This document shows positions 1 to 10,697 of a stretch of 64,000 nucleotides of DNA, one piece after another (position 1 is the stretch's first letter; every line of letters begins with the position of its first letter). The position numbers and the translations under genes were made by a program. Origin of the DNA: Chara braunii (lineage: Eukaryota > Streptophyta > Charophyceae > Charales > Characeae); assembly GCA_003427395.1 (NCBI GenBank), contig BFEA01000024.1, positions 3,022,259 through 3,086,258 on the forward strand, written 5' to 3'. Under the pieces are notes generated by a model. The model saw nothing but the letters and a program-made list of their open reading frames with translations. It was not told the origin of the DNA and did no database searches.

Positions 1-275
1 AGCGTTATCCTATGCCCGGCGGGTACCCGTGTCCGATGGCAAGGAGGGGGCTTATGACCCCCCATGAGGGGGTGATAAGCCTCCTACCGAAGCGGCCGCG
101 GGCCACCCTTCTTTTGGGGCTTCAACGCGCGGCGCTCAATCTGAGCCCGTTCAAAGACGGAACGTCTGGGGCCAACCAACTCAGGCCGTGGACCACAGCC
201 AGACACTTGAATCGTTGGCTTCCCCGCGAAGCGACCGATGATGAAAGGGAAAGCCACGTCCAAAACCGGTAAGGC

Positions 276-327
<52 letters not shown>

Positions 328-846
328 GACAGGAAATCGTAGCATCTCAGTGACTTGCGGCCACTGGATTTTCCCCATACAAAAGCGGGTTTAAAATTTG
401 GGCGTTTTATTCTTTTTTTTCTTTTCTTTTTTTTTCTTTTCTTTTTTTTTCTTTTCTTTTCCGACAACGACTTTCTGTCTCATGCACCTAACCCATAACT
501 CGGCAACAGGGCACTCAGCGCGCAGTAGAAAAGACTGCGCCACCCCCTTCATCTCCGCGTCTCAGGGCGAGCCCGGCGGTCACCACGACCACAGGCCGGT
601 CGTGCTCTGCTGTACAGCAGGGCGCCGAGCCTGTGTGGACCAACGTAAGTCCTGTGGCACACCCCTTTTTGTCGAGGGTATTGCCACTGGGACAGGTCCA
701 TGCCAAGGCACAACTTGGGTACTAGGGACAACAAGGGTCCAGGATATATCTACGGGCTGAAGCATCAGAACGGAGAGCTGGTACAAGAACTGGTTCCAAG
801 CAGGGCTTGGTACACAGAGGAGGGCCGGGAAGTCGTGCCCTCCAAC
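1..846 (+). repeat. LTR-like dispersed repeat, copy 1
   Basis: This segment is repeated, with scattered substitutions, at 19203-20007. Copy 1 holds a longer TAA microsatellite (276-327) and a longer T4C-type tract (about 405-462) than copy 2. Downstream of copy 1 come a TATA box (904-910) and a short RG-rich ORF (1422-1697), the order expected for an LTR promoter followed by the start of gag on the plus strand. LTR ends and a primer-binding site were not found, so calling it an LTR is inference. The window begins at exactly the base at which copy 2 resumes after an N gap, which suggests that a repeat contig was placed twice by the assembler. Confidence 0.6.
276..327 (+). repeat. (TAA)n microsatellite
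   Basis: An uninterrupted run of about 17 TAA units inside the LTR-like repeat. The second copy of the repeat (from about 19478) has only about 8 units, so the two copies are separate or independently mutated. Confidence 0.9.
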
Positions 847-903
847 ATAATACCAAACCCCCACCCAGCGTCCCCGCCGGGTCAAAACGCGCCATGTTAC
901 CAA

Positions 904-910
904 TATAAAA
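904..910 (+). promoter_or_regulatory. candidate TATA box
   Basis: The heptamer TATAAAA sits just past the end of the shared repeat, about 510 bases upstream of the RG-rich ORF at 1422. A pyrimidine-rich leader of about 450 bases follows. This fits an LTR promoter with a long leader, but no transcript evidence is available from sequence alone. Confidence 0.4.
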
Positions 911-1421
911 GCGGCACGAATTAGTGTGGCCTTACTCACTTCTGTTGTGACTTCTCAAGGAGCTCGCGCTGCACTTTTGCGCTTACCCCGCTTGCCAAAC
1001 TTACGTCGCGCTTGCCTTTTTCCCTTTGCGCTAGCCACCTCTCTGCGTTAAGCCTCTCCCACAACGCTTGTTTTCCTTTTCCGTATTCGTCTTCCTCTTC
1101 TACGGTCGCACTCTCCTCCAGTACTCATTCTCGTTTTTTTATCTAACATTCTCTTTTAGCGCGTCGGTGTTAGTTTTCTCTCCTTCTTGTGCCAACCTTC
1201 TCTCTCTGCACCAAACTTTCTCTCTTAGAGTTTTTTCTCCTCGCTCTTCCCACTCATGTAGTATTCCCTAATTCTTCATAACCAGCACATTTTTAACAAC
1301 TCTCCGCTTTCGTTTTTCTAGTGGCCTTCGTAATTCTCACCCACATAGTATTCACAGCCTTAATCCTTGGAAATAAATCTTGTCTTTTACCCTTTGCTTA
1401 ATAGCTACTTCACTTTACATC

Positions 1422-1697
1422 ATGCCTGAAGCACGCCGTGGACAAGGTAGAGGAAGGGGAGGAAGAGGAGGGAAAGCAAAGGAAGAACCGCCAGCTAGGG
1501 CACGGCGGGATTATAGCTCAGAGGAGGAGGAAGAGGAGGAGCCGCGAGGCTATGGCCGTTTAAAGCCACACCCTCACTACCCGTTAGGAGGGTGGTACGA
1601 GAGAACTTCATCTCCTGACAGGATGGAGTTTCTTCGCAAGAAGTTCGACGCGCGCTATGGTACCCCCAGCACCTCTTCCCCTCCTTATATCCCCTGA
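1422..1697 (+). CDS. small RG-rich ORF, possible truncated Gag N terminus
   Basis: The first ATG after a candidate TATA box and a T-rich leader opens a 91-residue frame. Residues 5-20 are rich in Arg and Gly (RGQGRGRGGRGG), residues 31-40 form an acidic Ser/Glu run, and the rest is Pro/Arg/Tyr-rich with no motif I know. An RG-rich start could bind nucleic acid, as the N termini of some Gag proteins do. No capsid, zinc knuckle or pol sequence follows before the AT-rich repeats at 2.1 kb, so if this was a retroelement it is truncated here. A chance ORF in low-complexity DNA is the main alternative. Confidence 0.35.
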   Translation: MPEARRGQGRGRGGRGGKAKEEPPARARRDYSSEEEEEEEPRGYGRLKPHPHYPLGGWYERTSSPDRMEFLRKKFDARYGTPSTSSPPYIP

Positions 1698-2168
1698 GCT
1701 CCTTCCACCCCTGTCGTAAACAAGGCTATAGTGCCTGCTCCACCTTCCTCTATCCCGTGTGCTGTATCGTCTCCTCATCACCCTAATCACTGCATTCTCT
1801 TTAGCATCTTCTTCCTTCTCTTTCTTTTCGAGCTCGAGCTCATAGCTGTCTTTTATGTCTTATGTAAGCGTGACTTCTTTTCAACCTTTTGAATATGATT
1901 TTTGGCTCATAAAATTCTCAATCCAATCTACTTCATAGCGTCCCAGGCCTGAGAGTTTGGCTTCCTTAAGGCCAGGGATGCAGGTTCTTCGTGAACCAGG
2001 CCGCTTGTCGGCCACCAAATAAAATTTTAAGAAGGATTTTGTCTGCTTGTTCAACTTGTTCAACTGTTGGTCCTTCACATGGAGGTTACCTTAGTTCTTG
2101 ATCAGGCATATATGCCAGGGATGACCCCAGTAACGGGGGTACTCACTCTGTCTGCTATGCTGGAAATA
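1698..2168. other. no gene seen
   Basis: Pyrimidine-rich, then AT-rich DNA without a convincing reading frame or structure. Confidence 0.5.
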
Positions 2169-2348
2169 GGGCATACCAAACCCTCTTTTCTGTTCTCTGG
2201 TCTGAGTGAGGTGTCTTCTCAGCTTCTCAAACACCTGATGGGGATACCAAACCCTTGTTTTCTTTCTCTGGTTTGAGTGAGACGTCTTCTCAACTTCTCA
2301 GATAAAAGGGAGGGGATACCAAACCCTTTTCATTTCCTCTGCCCTGGG
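2169..2348 (+). repeat. tandem repeat, 71-72 bp period, about 2.5 units
   Basis: Units start at 2169, 2240 and 2312, each opening with a variant of GGGGATACCAAACCCT followed by a C/T-rich half and GTCTTCTCAACTTCTCA. The third unit breaks off after about 37 bases. The spacing is read directly; no function is suggested. Confidence 0.85.
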
Positions 2349-4003
2349 AACTTTCAAGTAAATATTTGTATACCTGCAAAACCAGCGAGTCCCACAGACA
2401 ACAAACGTGCCCCAGCAAGCAAACCCTGTGACAACAAGAAGTTAAGCATAAAGAAATTAAAATAAAACCCATAAATAAAATAATAAATAATAAATAATAA
2501 TTAATACACAACAACTCTTCGTACCCAGGATTTATTGATTGCCTTGGTTTCGGCCCACCGCTGGCCAGGAATGTCAGAAGTCCCGTCAGTCTAACATACC
2601 TCATTCGGCCCGCCTCAGGCCAGGACTAGTCAGACCATCTGTCTTGACAGCCCCTTTGACCTGCCTCCAGGTCCGGACCAATCATACCCACTACTCGAGT
2701 ATGACAGCCCTTTGGCACTCTCGCCAGGACACCCAGANTATTGCGGGTCTGGTTACCCTATGATAGTAGACGTCCCGTCAGTCTGACTGTCCCGAATCCG
2801 GATTTGACCACTGCGGTCAGGGACCGGCTCACCTACCAGTTTTTGGCCAAAGGCGCTGGCTACCCCGCCCAGATTTTCGAACGTGGGACCCGGTCTAACC
2901 ACAGTTCCAGGCTCTGGCTAACCTCACTGGATTGCACCCTCTGACTACGGTAGGGTTCCAGCAGACCCCTTTCAGCCTCATGGGCCAAACTCCCGAAATC
3001 TTAGCCTCAGCTGACTACGGAAATCGACACTCGCGTCGGGGACCTGCTGACCCCACCAGATTGCAACCTACTGCGGTAAGGCTCTGGCTGACCCCAGCAA
3101 TCAACGCACCCTTAGGTTAGAGAAGAAAACCCCAGGCACAGACAATCAGGCAAGCATATCATAACACACAAGCAGACTGCCCACGCCCCATAACAGGACA
3201 AACATTTCTCAAGAGACCTCCCTTCAGTCTCGAGAGGCACTGAACAATAACATGCTAGCCAACACTAAGGATTCACAAGAGACCTCCCTTCAGCCTCAAG
3301 CAAAAAACTTAGTGCTAGTCCCAGAGAGGTCCCTTCCCTCAACTAGGATTTTTTTTTCGAGAGACGTCCCGTCAGTCTCAAGGAAATACTGAAACAATGA
3401 TCTCAGAGAGGTCTCTTCCCTCATCCGAGTGAAGACAGACCCTTAGCCAAGAAGCACGAAGTCCTTCTACTGACCACTCTCAGTCAAGGAAAGTTGAACT
3501 TCTTTATACCTGCCTTCGTCTGAATCCTTTGGATGGACAACTTAGTCAGAGACACGAAGTCCTTCTGCTGATAACTTTCAATCAGACAGAACAAAACTTC
3601 CTTATGCCCATCATGCTTTCTCTTTGTGATAGGAATAATACTGCTTATATCATTTGATGTGCCACAGCCATGAGTTTCTCAGATCTTGACACTATGTCAA
3701 TGCTCCAATAACTGTACTCACAGTGACTCCCCACTCTCAGGACTTGACACTCATGGAACAACTGCAACACTGCATTAAAGATATAGTCTCATTAACTTAG
3801 TTGCTTGCTGAAATAGATAATCAAATGACTTGCTGAAAACTGGAATATTGTAACTGAGATGCTGAAACTGAAATTCTGAAACTGAAATACTGGAACTGAA
3901 AGGTTGAATTGACTATGCAAGAATGATCATTGCCTGTTGATAACTGAACCTCACTGTCTCAGTATCTTTCTGTACTCTTTCTCAGTCCTCTATGACCGTT
4001 CTC
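2349..4003. repeat. degenerate repeat-rich region between 2.3 and 4.0 kb
   Basis: No gene is visible. Short words recur with changes: GTCCCGTCAGTCT-like words near 2583, 2773 and 3366, AAGAGACCTCCCTTCAG near 3210 and 3270, and GAAGTCCTTCT near 3459 and 3559. This is where the 3' LTR or 3' flank of the minus-strand element E2 should lie, but I could not match it to the sequence to the right of the E2 primer-binding site. There is a single N at 2738. Confidence 0.45.
3830..3915 (+). repeat. CTGAAA-type minisatellite (left)
   Basis: About seven imperfect units of the type CTGAAACTGAAAT. A longer array with the same vocabulary lies at 13075-13270, on the other side of element E2. Confidence 0.7.
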
Positions 4004-5181
4004 TTACTTGAATGGTTGACTTCTTTTTCCTCTCTTTGGAGTCACTGTTAGGATCAAGTCAGGGTCTCTGAAGATGAACTTACGACGTCTTGATCCTGAT
4101 ACCATGTCATGAACCCTGGATCCATCCATTTCTTAGATCTCATAAACCTTGCCTTCTGCCTCTCTTGTGGTTCTGTAAGGACCAAGTCATCTGGGCTCCA
4201 ATCTTTTAGTCCATTGTGTCTCAAGAGAACTGTCAAACAGAAGAACAACATCTTCAATCTTCAATTTCTCTTTTCTTATATACCTTTTCTTGTTCCATCT
4301 TTCTTGATCTGATAGTCTGCTGGATGTCATTCTCTCTGTTGTATCCATCATTGCCTGATCGACTTCAGATATTTGTCTCCTTCTGATCTAAAGGAGTTCT
4401 GAAATAGAATAATCTTTGTCACTTTCTTGACTTGACCATGTATTGACAATACTCTCAATAGGCAATATAGCATATCGGTCGTACCACAGAGTAAAATGTG
4501 CATAACCAATAGTCCTCTTGACTGTGATATCATCAGCATATACAACAACTCTTAACACATTTGGCCAGTTACTGAGTTTTCGTTCACACCACTTGGCCAA
4601 TGAATCTTTCAGAGTTCTATGGCCTCTTTCAACAGGTGCATTCGCTTAAGGATGATAAGTAGTCACATACCGAATTCTGAGACCTAATCTGAGTGTAATT
4701 CTTCTGACAACCTCATTTCTGAATTCTGATCCTCTGTCTGAGACAAATTCTCTGATATCTGAGATAGACTTCCTCTATCCAATCAGCCACTTGTTCGGCT
4801 GTCTTTTTTTTCAGAGTTTTTGCCTCAACGTATCCAGAGAAATTATCTTTCATGTTTAGTATGTATCTCATCTCACCCTTGCCTGGAGGCATAGTGATGA
4901 GATCCAGATGAACTCTACTACCTGGCTCTACAAGGATTGTAGAAAATAGGGGCTCAATCATCCTTGTGGTAGACCTCTTCTGACATAAGACACGATTTAC
5001 AGTATCTGAAAATCATGTCTCTCATGCCAGTCCAAAAGTAGAGTTTGACAGTCTTGGAGTAGGTAGCCTTAGCAGCCCTGTGGCCACTGGCAACCCCTTC
5101 ATGTAGAGCAACAATTATCTCTAACTGCCTCTCTTTACCACAGACCACTCTTAGTGGAGGTATGTCTCCCTTACCATCCAC
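4004..5181 (-). pseudogene. E2 integrase, broken
   Basis: The integrase would insert the cDNA into the host chromosome. The zinc-binding part (5181-4954) is intact, with a His pair in LHEGVASGH and a Cys pair in CKSC. The catalytic core follows from 4961: first Asp in VHLDLI, second Asp in FVSDRGSEF and Glu in VERGH, but these fall in different frames, and a TAA replaces the residue before ANAPVERGH. The C-terminal part (about 4330-4004) reads DSSLETQW, LGPYR and GSRVHDMVSGS-like pieces with in-frame stops. The ANAPVERGH wording differs from the HPEANG type seen in E3-E5, so E2 belongs to another lineage. Confidence 0.7.
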
Positions 5182-5460
5182 AAAGAGATATCCTCTTTTT
5201 AGCCTGAATTTTTTCCTTGAACCTTTACAATAATATTATTTTAGCTGCTCCTTTTTCATCTTTCTACCAATCTCTTGATGATCTTCATCATATTCTTCAA
5301 AGAAGAAAAATATCTCTTCTTCCTTCTTTTCACTCTCTTCTTCTTCCTTTGAACCTGAACTTTCCCCAATCTCATGAGCAGTCACTGCTGCTGCATTAAC
5401 TCTGGCATACCAATCGTTCGGTTCATCCTCTTCCTCTTTCCCAAGAATCGATTCATAAAC

Positions 5461-6063
5461 CTATGGACTTGGGATTTCTCCACAACTGTCTCTCTCTTCA
5501 GGCCACAGACTCCACTTGTAGGAGCATGGTGCCTCGTAATCCTCATCATGTTTTTCAGTAAGGAAATTATCAATATATGCAGATTCTTCAATTGTTTCAT
5601 TCACATATTTTTCTTCTTCTCGCCACTCAATCCGGCTTAAGTCATCTGCTCTGTTCTTCTCAGTGAGAATCTTTTTCAATTTAAAATCATATGTCCAGAT
5701 GAAAGCGATCCACCTGCTGACTGTTGGATCTACCTGTTGATGTTTTTTAATGGCACCTATCACAGCAGATGCATCAGTCCTCAGGATGAATCTCCTCCCC
5801 AAAACGTAGTGCCTGAAGCACCTGAGGCTATGGATGATTGACAGTAGCTCTTTCTTGAATTGGGTGTAGCCTCTTTCAGTAGAATTGAGGGTTCTGCTTT
5901 CAAATCTTAGAGGTCTTTCTCTCCCATTTTCATCTTTCTGAATAAGTACTCCACCCAGAGCAACTGGTCCTCCATCCGCCTCAATGATGAAAGGTCTTCT
6001 TTCCTCATCAGCATAATATGGTACTACCAGCACTACACCACCATCTCTTAGTTTTTTTTGCAA
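5461..6063 (-). CDS. E2 RNase H domain of pol
   Basis: This 200-residue open frame covers the RNase H that degrades RNA in the RNA-DNA hybrid during reverse transcription. Visible acidic residues are Asp in FIIEADGGP, Glu in QFKKELL and Asp in ILRTDASAV, spaced as in the family. The tail NRADDLSRIEW is the usual end of RNase H/connection in this group. It follows the RT after a short break at 6063-6094 and precedes the integrase zinc finger. The frame is open, but its true start is not visible because it was part of a polyprotein. Confidence 0.75.
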   Translation of the reverse strand: MQKKLRDGGVVLVVPYYADEERRPFIIEADGGPVALGGVLIQKDENGRERPLRFESRTLNSTERGYTQFKKELLSIIHSLRCFRHYVLGRRFILRTDASAVIGAIKKHQQVDPTVSRWIAFIWTYDFKLKKILTEKNRADDLSRIEWREEEKYVNETIEESAYIDNFLTEKHDEDYEAPCSYKWSLWPEERDSCGEIPSP

Positions 6064-6093
6064 CGTTTCTGCTGCAGCCTGTCTCTTATCATT

Positions 6094-6950
6094 TCATGCT
6101 AAGTTAGCCCCTTGTCTTACCATTTCTCTCGGAGGCTCTGCAAGGGCAGCAAAATGAGGAATAAAAATCCTCTTGAATCCACAGACTCCCAAGAAGCTCC
6201 TGACATCTGTCACTCTTTTGAGAGGCAGAGAGCAGTTCAAGATTTTGTCTATCTTCTTGGGATATGAGATCCTACCCTTGGAGAAGCATCTGAAACCCAA
6301 GATTATCACTTCTGGTTGGAAGAGAAGGGACTTTGGCCCACTGGCAGTCAGATTATACTTCCGAAGTCTTTCTAGGACCATCTTTACTCCTTCAGCATGT
6401 TCCCAGACAAACTTTCTAACTCCCCCTGCGACCAAAGTTTCATCTCTTACCAGGGGTCCTTTTATAGGATTATCATCAATGTAAGGACTGGTTATTTCAG
6501 GGGAAATATCCTGCATGACTTTGATCGTATCCCTTTGAACCACTGCCACTCCGTTAGTCCAGCCCTGAGGTACCACACACATCTGAACAAGCCCCCTTGG
6601 AGTGTGCATGGCAGTCATTGGCCGGCTAGTGGGATCAATAGGGAACTGATCATAGCCAGAATACAGGTTAACTAGAGAAAAAATACATCGATCAGCAAAG
6701 GACTCAGCGAGGAGATCAACATTAGGAAGACTGCCTGCATCTCGTACCGTCACAGAATTGAGCTTCTGAAGATTCTGTATCCATCTTAGTCCGCCCCCTG
6801 GTTTTCAGAAACAAAACCAGTGGTTAGCATATGCTCCATCGGCAGGTTCAACAACATTAGATGCAATCTTCTTGTCAAGGTACTTTACTACTTCCGCTTC
6901 CTATAATTTGTCTTTCCTTTTCCAATGCTTCATCATAGTCTTTCTCTATT
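6094..6950 (-). pseudogene. E2 reverse transcriptase, catalytic Asp lost
   Basis: RT copies the element RNA into DNA. An open frame of 219 residues (6753-6094) holds motif A as LVNLYSGYDQF, a PRGLVQMCVVPQGW block (motif B) and YIDD at 6472-6483 (motif C). The usual Asp of motif A is Asn here (codon 6667-6669), which should abolish catalysis. Upstream (6950-6754) the same protein can be followed (KPGGGLRWIQNLQKLN) but has an in-frame TGA just before KPGGG. The end reads VRSFLGVCGF, the normal lead into the RT-RNase H connection. Open length is therefore misleading: this copy looks dead. Confidence 0.75.
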
Positions 6951-7011
6951 AGGACTGCCACTGGGTTTTTCTTCACCCGCTTGGGCTTGTATTTTCTTCT
7001 TGACCCAGTGA

Positions 7012-7884
7012 CTATTTTCCTAAAAAAGGGTGAGTCGATGCAAATCTCAATTCCATTTTTCCTCCCTTAGCAGTCTGTACAGCTTTCTTGAAGGCTTCAA
7101 TTTGTCCGTCCTCATCCTCGAGTTTACCAAGGGCTTTCATTATTTTTGAAACTTGATTGATTCTCACTGAAATCTCTTCTTTTGCTTCTCGTTTTCCTTC
7201 CTCCTTTAGTCTCTTAACCCTTTCAGCAGATTCCTCCCTCCTGATCGAATTAGCAGACAGTTGATGCTTGAAGTCATTTTTTGTACCGACCATAAAGGTC
7301 TGCTCTTGAGCAGTCTCGGGATCCTGTAGACTGATCCAAGATGACCCCTCATGCCTGAAAAATTGGACCGCCTCCATCCTATGCAAGAATGAAGTTCCCA
7401 AGATACAGTCATGATCCAAATCCGGTACTACAAAACCCAGTAACTCCACAGGCATTGTCCCAACCTTGATAGGCAAATTATCAATGAATCCTGCCACGAA
7501 CAACTCTCCTGCAATATTACTCAGTACATTTTGTGCAGGTCTGTCAATAAATAAATTACATGCTTCCATCGTTCTTCGTGAAAGAAGTATCATTTCTGCC
7601 CCAGAATCTACTAGGGCTAGAATCTTCACTTGATTAATGCGAATTGTAAGATGTTCACAACCCATGGTTGGAAATCTCATCTTGCAACCTGGTGGAGATC
7701 TCTTCACTTGGTTGGGAAAGATCGACCCCAAATAATTAACTTCCATTTTCTTCTTCTCAATTAACCTCTTCAACTCTTCTCTCAGTTTGGGTGCTAGTGT
7801 CATTGCTTCCTTGAAAGACAGTGTCACTTCCGTTTCTTCCAGCATCTTAGCAATTACATCAGAAATCACAGTCCCATCATCCAA
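7012..7884 (-). CDS. E2 retropepsin-like aspartic protease
   Basis: The 290-residue frame contains the protease that cuts Gag and Pol apart. The active-site loop is ALVDSGAEMILLS (about residues 90-102) and the second conserved block is CILGTSFLHRM (about residues 160-170). The N-terminal 70 residues are charged linker. The C-terminal third is Lys/Glu-rich and probably coiled, ahead of the RT. The same frame can be read upstream to about 8060 (SLINILDDPEPERSQEK), so the true start lies further up and Gag, linker and protease were once connected through frame changes in the A-rich tract near 8000. The active site is intact. Confidence 0.75.
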   Translation of the reverse strand: MDDGTVISDVIAKMLEETEVTLSFKEAMTLAPKLREELKRLIEKKKMEVNYLGSIFPNQVKRSPPGCKMRFPTMGCEHLTIRINQVKILALVDSGAEMILLSRRTMEACNLFIDRPAQNVLSNIAGELFVAGFIDNLPIKVGTMPVELLGFVVPDLDHDCILGTSFLHRMEAVQFFRHEGSSWISLQDPETAQEQTFMVGTKNDFKHQLSANSIRREESAERVKRLKEEGKREAKEEISVRINQVSKIMKALGKLEDEDGQIEAFKKAVQTAKGGKMELRFASTHPFLGK

Positions 7885-7904
7885 ATTACTCTTGAGAATA
7901 AATT

Positions 7905-8243
7905 TTATTTTTCTCCCTTGTTCATTCTTTTCCTGTGAACGTTCCGGTTCAGGGTCATCAAGGATGTTAATAAGTGACTCCTCAGGCTTCTTTCTTTTCT
8001 TTTCTTTTCTTCTATCATTTGAGGTGTCATACGGGTCTGATGGTTTCTCACTTCACCAACCCTGACACTGGGTTCCATGATAAGTTTTGGGGGTAGATCA
8101 CCATGGAATGACATCATATTAGCCAGGAGACGAACCATTTCATTGGGAGGGGACTCTACTAATTCAGAAAGATTATGAGAAGTAGGATTCCCTCCCAGTG
8201 GCTCCCAGTGGAGACTCACTTGTAGATGCCTCGGTAGGCCCAC
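7905..8243 (-). CDS. E2 Gag-protease linker ORF, uncertain frame
   Basis: An open frame overlapping the 3' end of gag in another phase. Its middle (SVRVGEVRN) and Lys-rich end look like the linker between Gag and protease, while its first part overlaps gag. The GAAAAGAAAAG run near 8000 could be a mutation hot spot or a slippage site. I cannot tell a programmed frameshift from decay. Confidence 0.3.
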   Translation of the reverse strand: MGLPRHLQVSLHWEPLGGNPTSHNLSELVESPPNEMVRLLANMMSFHGDLPPKLIMEPSVRVGEVRNHQTRMTPQMIEEKKRKERSLRSHLLTSLMTLNRNVHRKRMNKGEK

Positions 8244-9489
8244 ACTCTGTCAATGTTAAGGACTGCAGAGACAACTCAATCGTGGTATAAGGGTCATCTG
8301 CTCTTTGTACCAGTTCATTAGGCAAGTCTCCAGTGAGGAAATGAACATTCACATTGGTCTTTCTCTTCTTCTTAATCTTCATCTTTTCATTATGTTTAAG
8401 AGCAAAAAGCCTCATACCTCCCGGATGTCTGGGGTCCAACTTATTCCATGAGCTATCACAGACATGACTCATTGCATTTTTCTTTGCCACCCCTCTCCTT
8501 CCATCCTCCTCAAGAGGCTTGCAATAGATGGTAGTATGTCCACTTTCGCCACAATAGTAGCAAGTAAAACTCCTCTTAGGACGCTCATCATATTTTCTTC
8601 TCTCTCTGTTTCCTTCATCACCATTCTTCCCATTCCTTTTGGTTTTTGACAAATCCTCCTTCTTACCATGATTTTCATTGTCATCATCATCGTCGTAATC
8701 TTCCTCACTTTCAACCTTTTTTTTTTCCCTGTCATCAACAGCATGCGTTGCAGGTCTTGCAGGAATAAAGTTAGCCATCATTTTTTGAAGAATATTCTCA
8801 GCAGTTAGATTGCTTCCTCTATTCATTTCATTCTCAGTCTCCCAATCCTTGGTAAAAGTACTGATCTGATCCAGCGACCATTTCTTATGGGAGACAGTAG
8901 GTAGAGTTCTTATGATTGCAACCATTTCATCCCATCTGAGATGATAGTGCTGAGCTTGATTAAGAACTGTTTGCCTTTCAGTGTCAGTAAAATTTGTTAA
9001 AAATATATGGCATCTCTGAGCTTCGTCCAAATATGAAATTCTTCTTGCTCTTCGGATGAAGGCCTGAAGAAAAACATTGAAAGTGTCATATTTAGCTCTT
9101 CTGATGTTAAGTAAGTCCTTAGTTGTGGTCGGAACTGAATCTTTCTCAAATTCCTTTTTCAGTCTCTCATTGACTTCTTCCCAAGTAGTAGCACCTTCCA
9201 TTAGTTCCTGAACTGACAGTCTCAAATCAGTGTCATAATAAGATAGAAGGTGCTTAAGCCGTTGCTTATCTGTCCAACCATAACTGAGTCCAAATAATTC
9301 ATACTCATCCAAGAAGTCATTAACCTGAGGTCCTCTGAAGCAGGGAATTCTCTCATCTGGCCTCTTTGCTCTTGCAATATCTGACCCTCCTTTTATAGTA
9401 TCAACCCTCTCGACCAGTTCCCGTATAACCCCAACCAAGGCCTCTTCATTGGTCCCTACTGAGGTACTCGGTCTTGCTTGTCATGCCAT
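8173..9489 (-). CDS. E2 Gag with CCHC zinc knuckle
   Basis: Gag forms the particle and binds the element RNA. From 9438 the frame is open for about 420 residues. Residues 25-190 are a helical retrotransposon capsid region (CFRGPQVNDFLDEYELF, LKHLLSYYD, TWEEVNERLKKEF, FLQAFIRRAR). An acidic/basic low-complexity segment follows, then a perfect CX2CX4HX4C knuckle, CYYCGESGHTTIYC, at 8521-8562. The likely original start is the ATG at 9489, but its third codon is TGA (9481-9483), so full-length translation from it is blocked; the open frame proper begins after that stop. It is the best-preserved Gag in the window. Confidence 0.75.
8521..8562 (-). other. CCHC zinc knuckle in E2 Gag
   Basis: C-X2-C-X4-H-X4-C with all four ligands present, the RNA-binding signature of nucleocapsid. 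Confidence 0.85.
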
Positions 9490-9619
9490 CTTGACCATAG
9501 ACTTTTCCCAGATATCCTCTTCTCTCCGTCTGTCACTCTTGTCCTCTCCTTCCTTGCCCCTCAGTCTCTCACTCTTCTAGCAAGGGATACAGGCGCGTTT
9601 CTTTCTTCTCTTGTCTGTT

Positions 9620-9785
9620 CTACCCCTTGAGAGTTCTGTACATATAGGATATAAGCAATAATGGATTAGGTAGAAATAAAGGGCAGTGCAATCCTTCTCA
9701 GCCTTCCAACGTAATCATCAATCAACTCTCTCTCATCATCCCTACTCAGTCTTCTGTCATACCCCTTTATAGTACCCCGAATCAT
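9620..9785 (-). pseudogene. B-type domain relic B4 (unrecognised family)
   Basis: Starting from an ATG at 9785, the frame reads RGTIKGYDRRLSRDDEREL, a basic helix-like stretch (YVGRLRRIALPF), an in-frame TAG, then IIAYILYVQ. This matches the layout of B3 just upstream: a strand with GTI/GTL, an acidic turn, a helix with RLR/RMR, then I-x-Y-x-L. I do not recognise the family. It lies between the A/B array and gag in the leader of E2. Confidence 0.35.
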
Positions 9786-9830
9786 AAAATATCAAGTCAG
9801 GTCTATAATCTCATAATCAAATTGCATTGT

Positions 9831-10106
9831 TTACAATCCACTATTGATCATTCTTGCAAGAGAGACCCGTTCATGAAAAGTATGATATGATACTCTCTCA
9901 GTAGTTCCTACTTTCACCACCTTTAACAAATAGCTTATCTCAGTCTGGTCAGTGATAATTCTCAAAGCAGAACCTCTCATGCGATCTAAGAAAGACTACA
10001 AAAACTCAAGTTCATCCAGGGTAAAACGATTTCTGTCAGAGATCCGAAGAGTCCCTTCTATCTTGACTACTCTACCTTCCAACACAACTCCTAATGTCAA
10101 TTGTCC
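9831..10106 (-). pseudogene. B-type domain relic B3 (unrecognised family)
   Basis: A 92-codon segment with one in-frame TAG. It reads VVKIEGTLRISDRNRFT, LDELEFL, stop, SFLDRMRGSALRI and TEISYLLKVVKV. Predicted order is strand, strand, helix, strand, as in B1 and B2 (14.4 and 13.7 kb), although sequence identity to those is low. Function unknown. It is a component of the tandem array upstream of the E2 gag. Confidence 0.35.
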
Positions 10107-10151
10107 AGCCAAGTTGGGCATTGTTAAGCATCATAAACAATATCTTAAAGG

Positions 10152-10697
10152 TTAGATCTCAGGTTGAACATAATCAGGGACCTCGAACCTGTGTTCAAAG
10201 GTACTCAGGAGTAAGGATTTTATTATCACAGTGGAGTCTTGTTCTCTTGCTCTACCAATCTCAGCAATAGCTTCCAACAGAGTCATCCAATCTCTCGTGT
10301 CTTCAAATCCCTTAGCAACCAAGAACTCGGGGAGTCTCTCGAATTGTCTTACTTCTTTCCCTCAGGTTACTTTTCTCTTTAACTTTTCAAGTCACTCTTT
10401 GGTTCTTATGAGACTAACATAAGCTTCTGTCTGACACTTCAAGTAGTCATCTTTCTTTTCTAGGTCTGCAGGTACATAAATCCGTACGTCCAGGCTGCCA
10501 GTACTTAGGAATTAGACCACTGGAATGTGAAATATTATGGGCCCTCTCTCACAAGTCTCATACCTCAGGATCTCAAAAGGATTATCACACCCTATCACCT
10601 TATAGATTCTACCCCTCACAGTAGTTATCCTGGCTACGGAAAGTATTCTTCTTGGGCTCTCTTCACTTTCCATGCAAACTTTATCAGGGCATATCAA
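10152..10697 (-). pseudogene. A-type domain relic A4 (unrecognised family)
   Basis: A 182-codon frame with three internal stops (the first TAA at 10512-10514, then two TGA). It aligns with A3: NPFEILRYETCERG matches FPYEVIRYEMIESG, and LDVRIYVP matches YDVRIYVP. After the stops it continues as a charged helix and ends EVPDYVQ, comparable with the proline-rich tail of its siblings. I do not recognise the family; the multiple stops show that this copy no longer encodes a whole protein. Confidence 0.5.

Noticed and set aside
84-467. Minus-strand frame with long Ile and Lys runs
   Set aside because: It is the translation of the TAA microsatellite and the T-rich tract; no independent coding signal.
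4090-4110. GATACCATG-like word resembling a primer-binding site
   Set aside because: It lies inside the readable C-terminal part of the E2 integrase and is explained by coding sequence.
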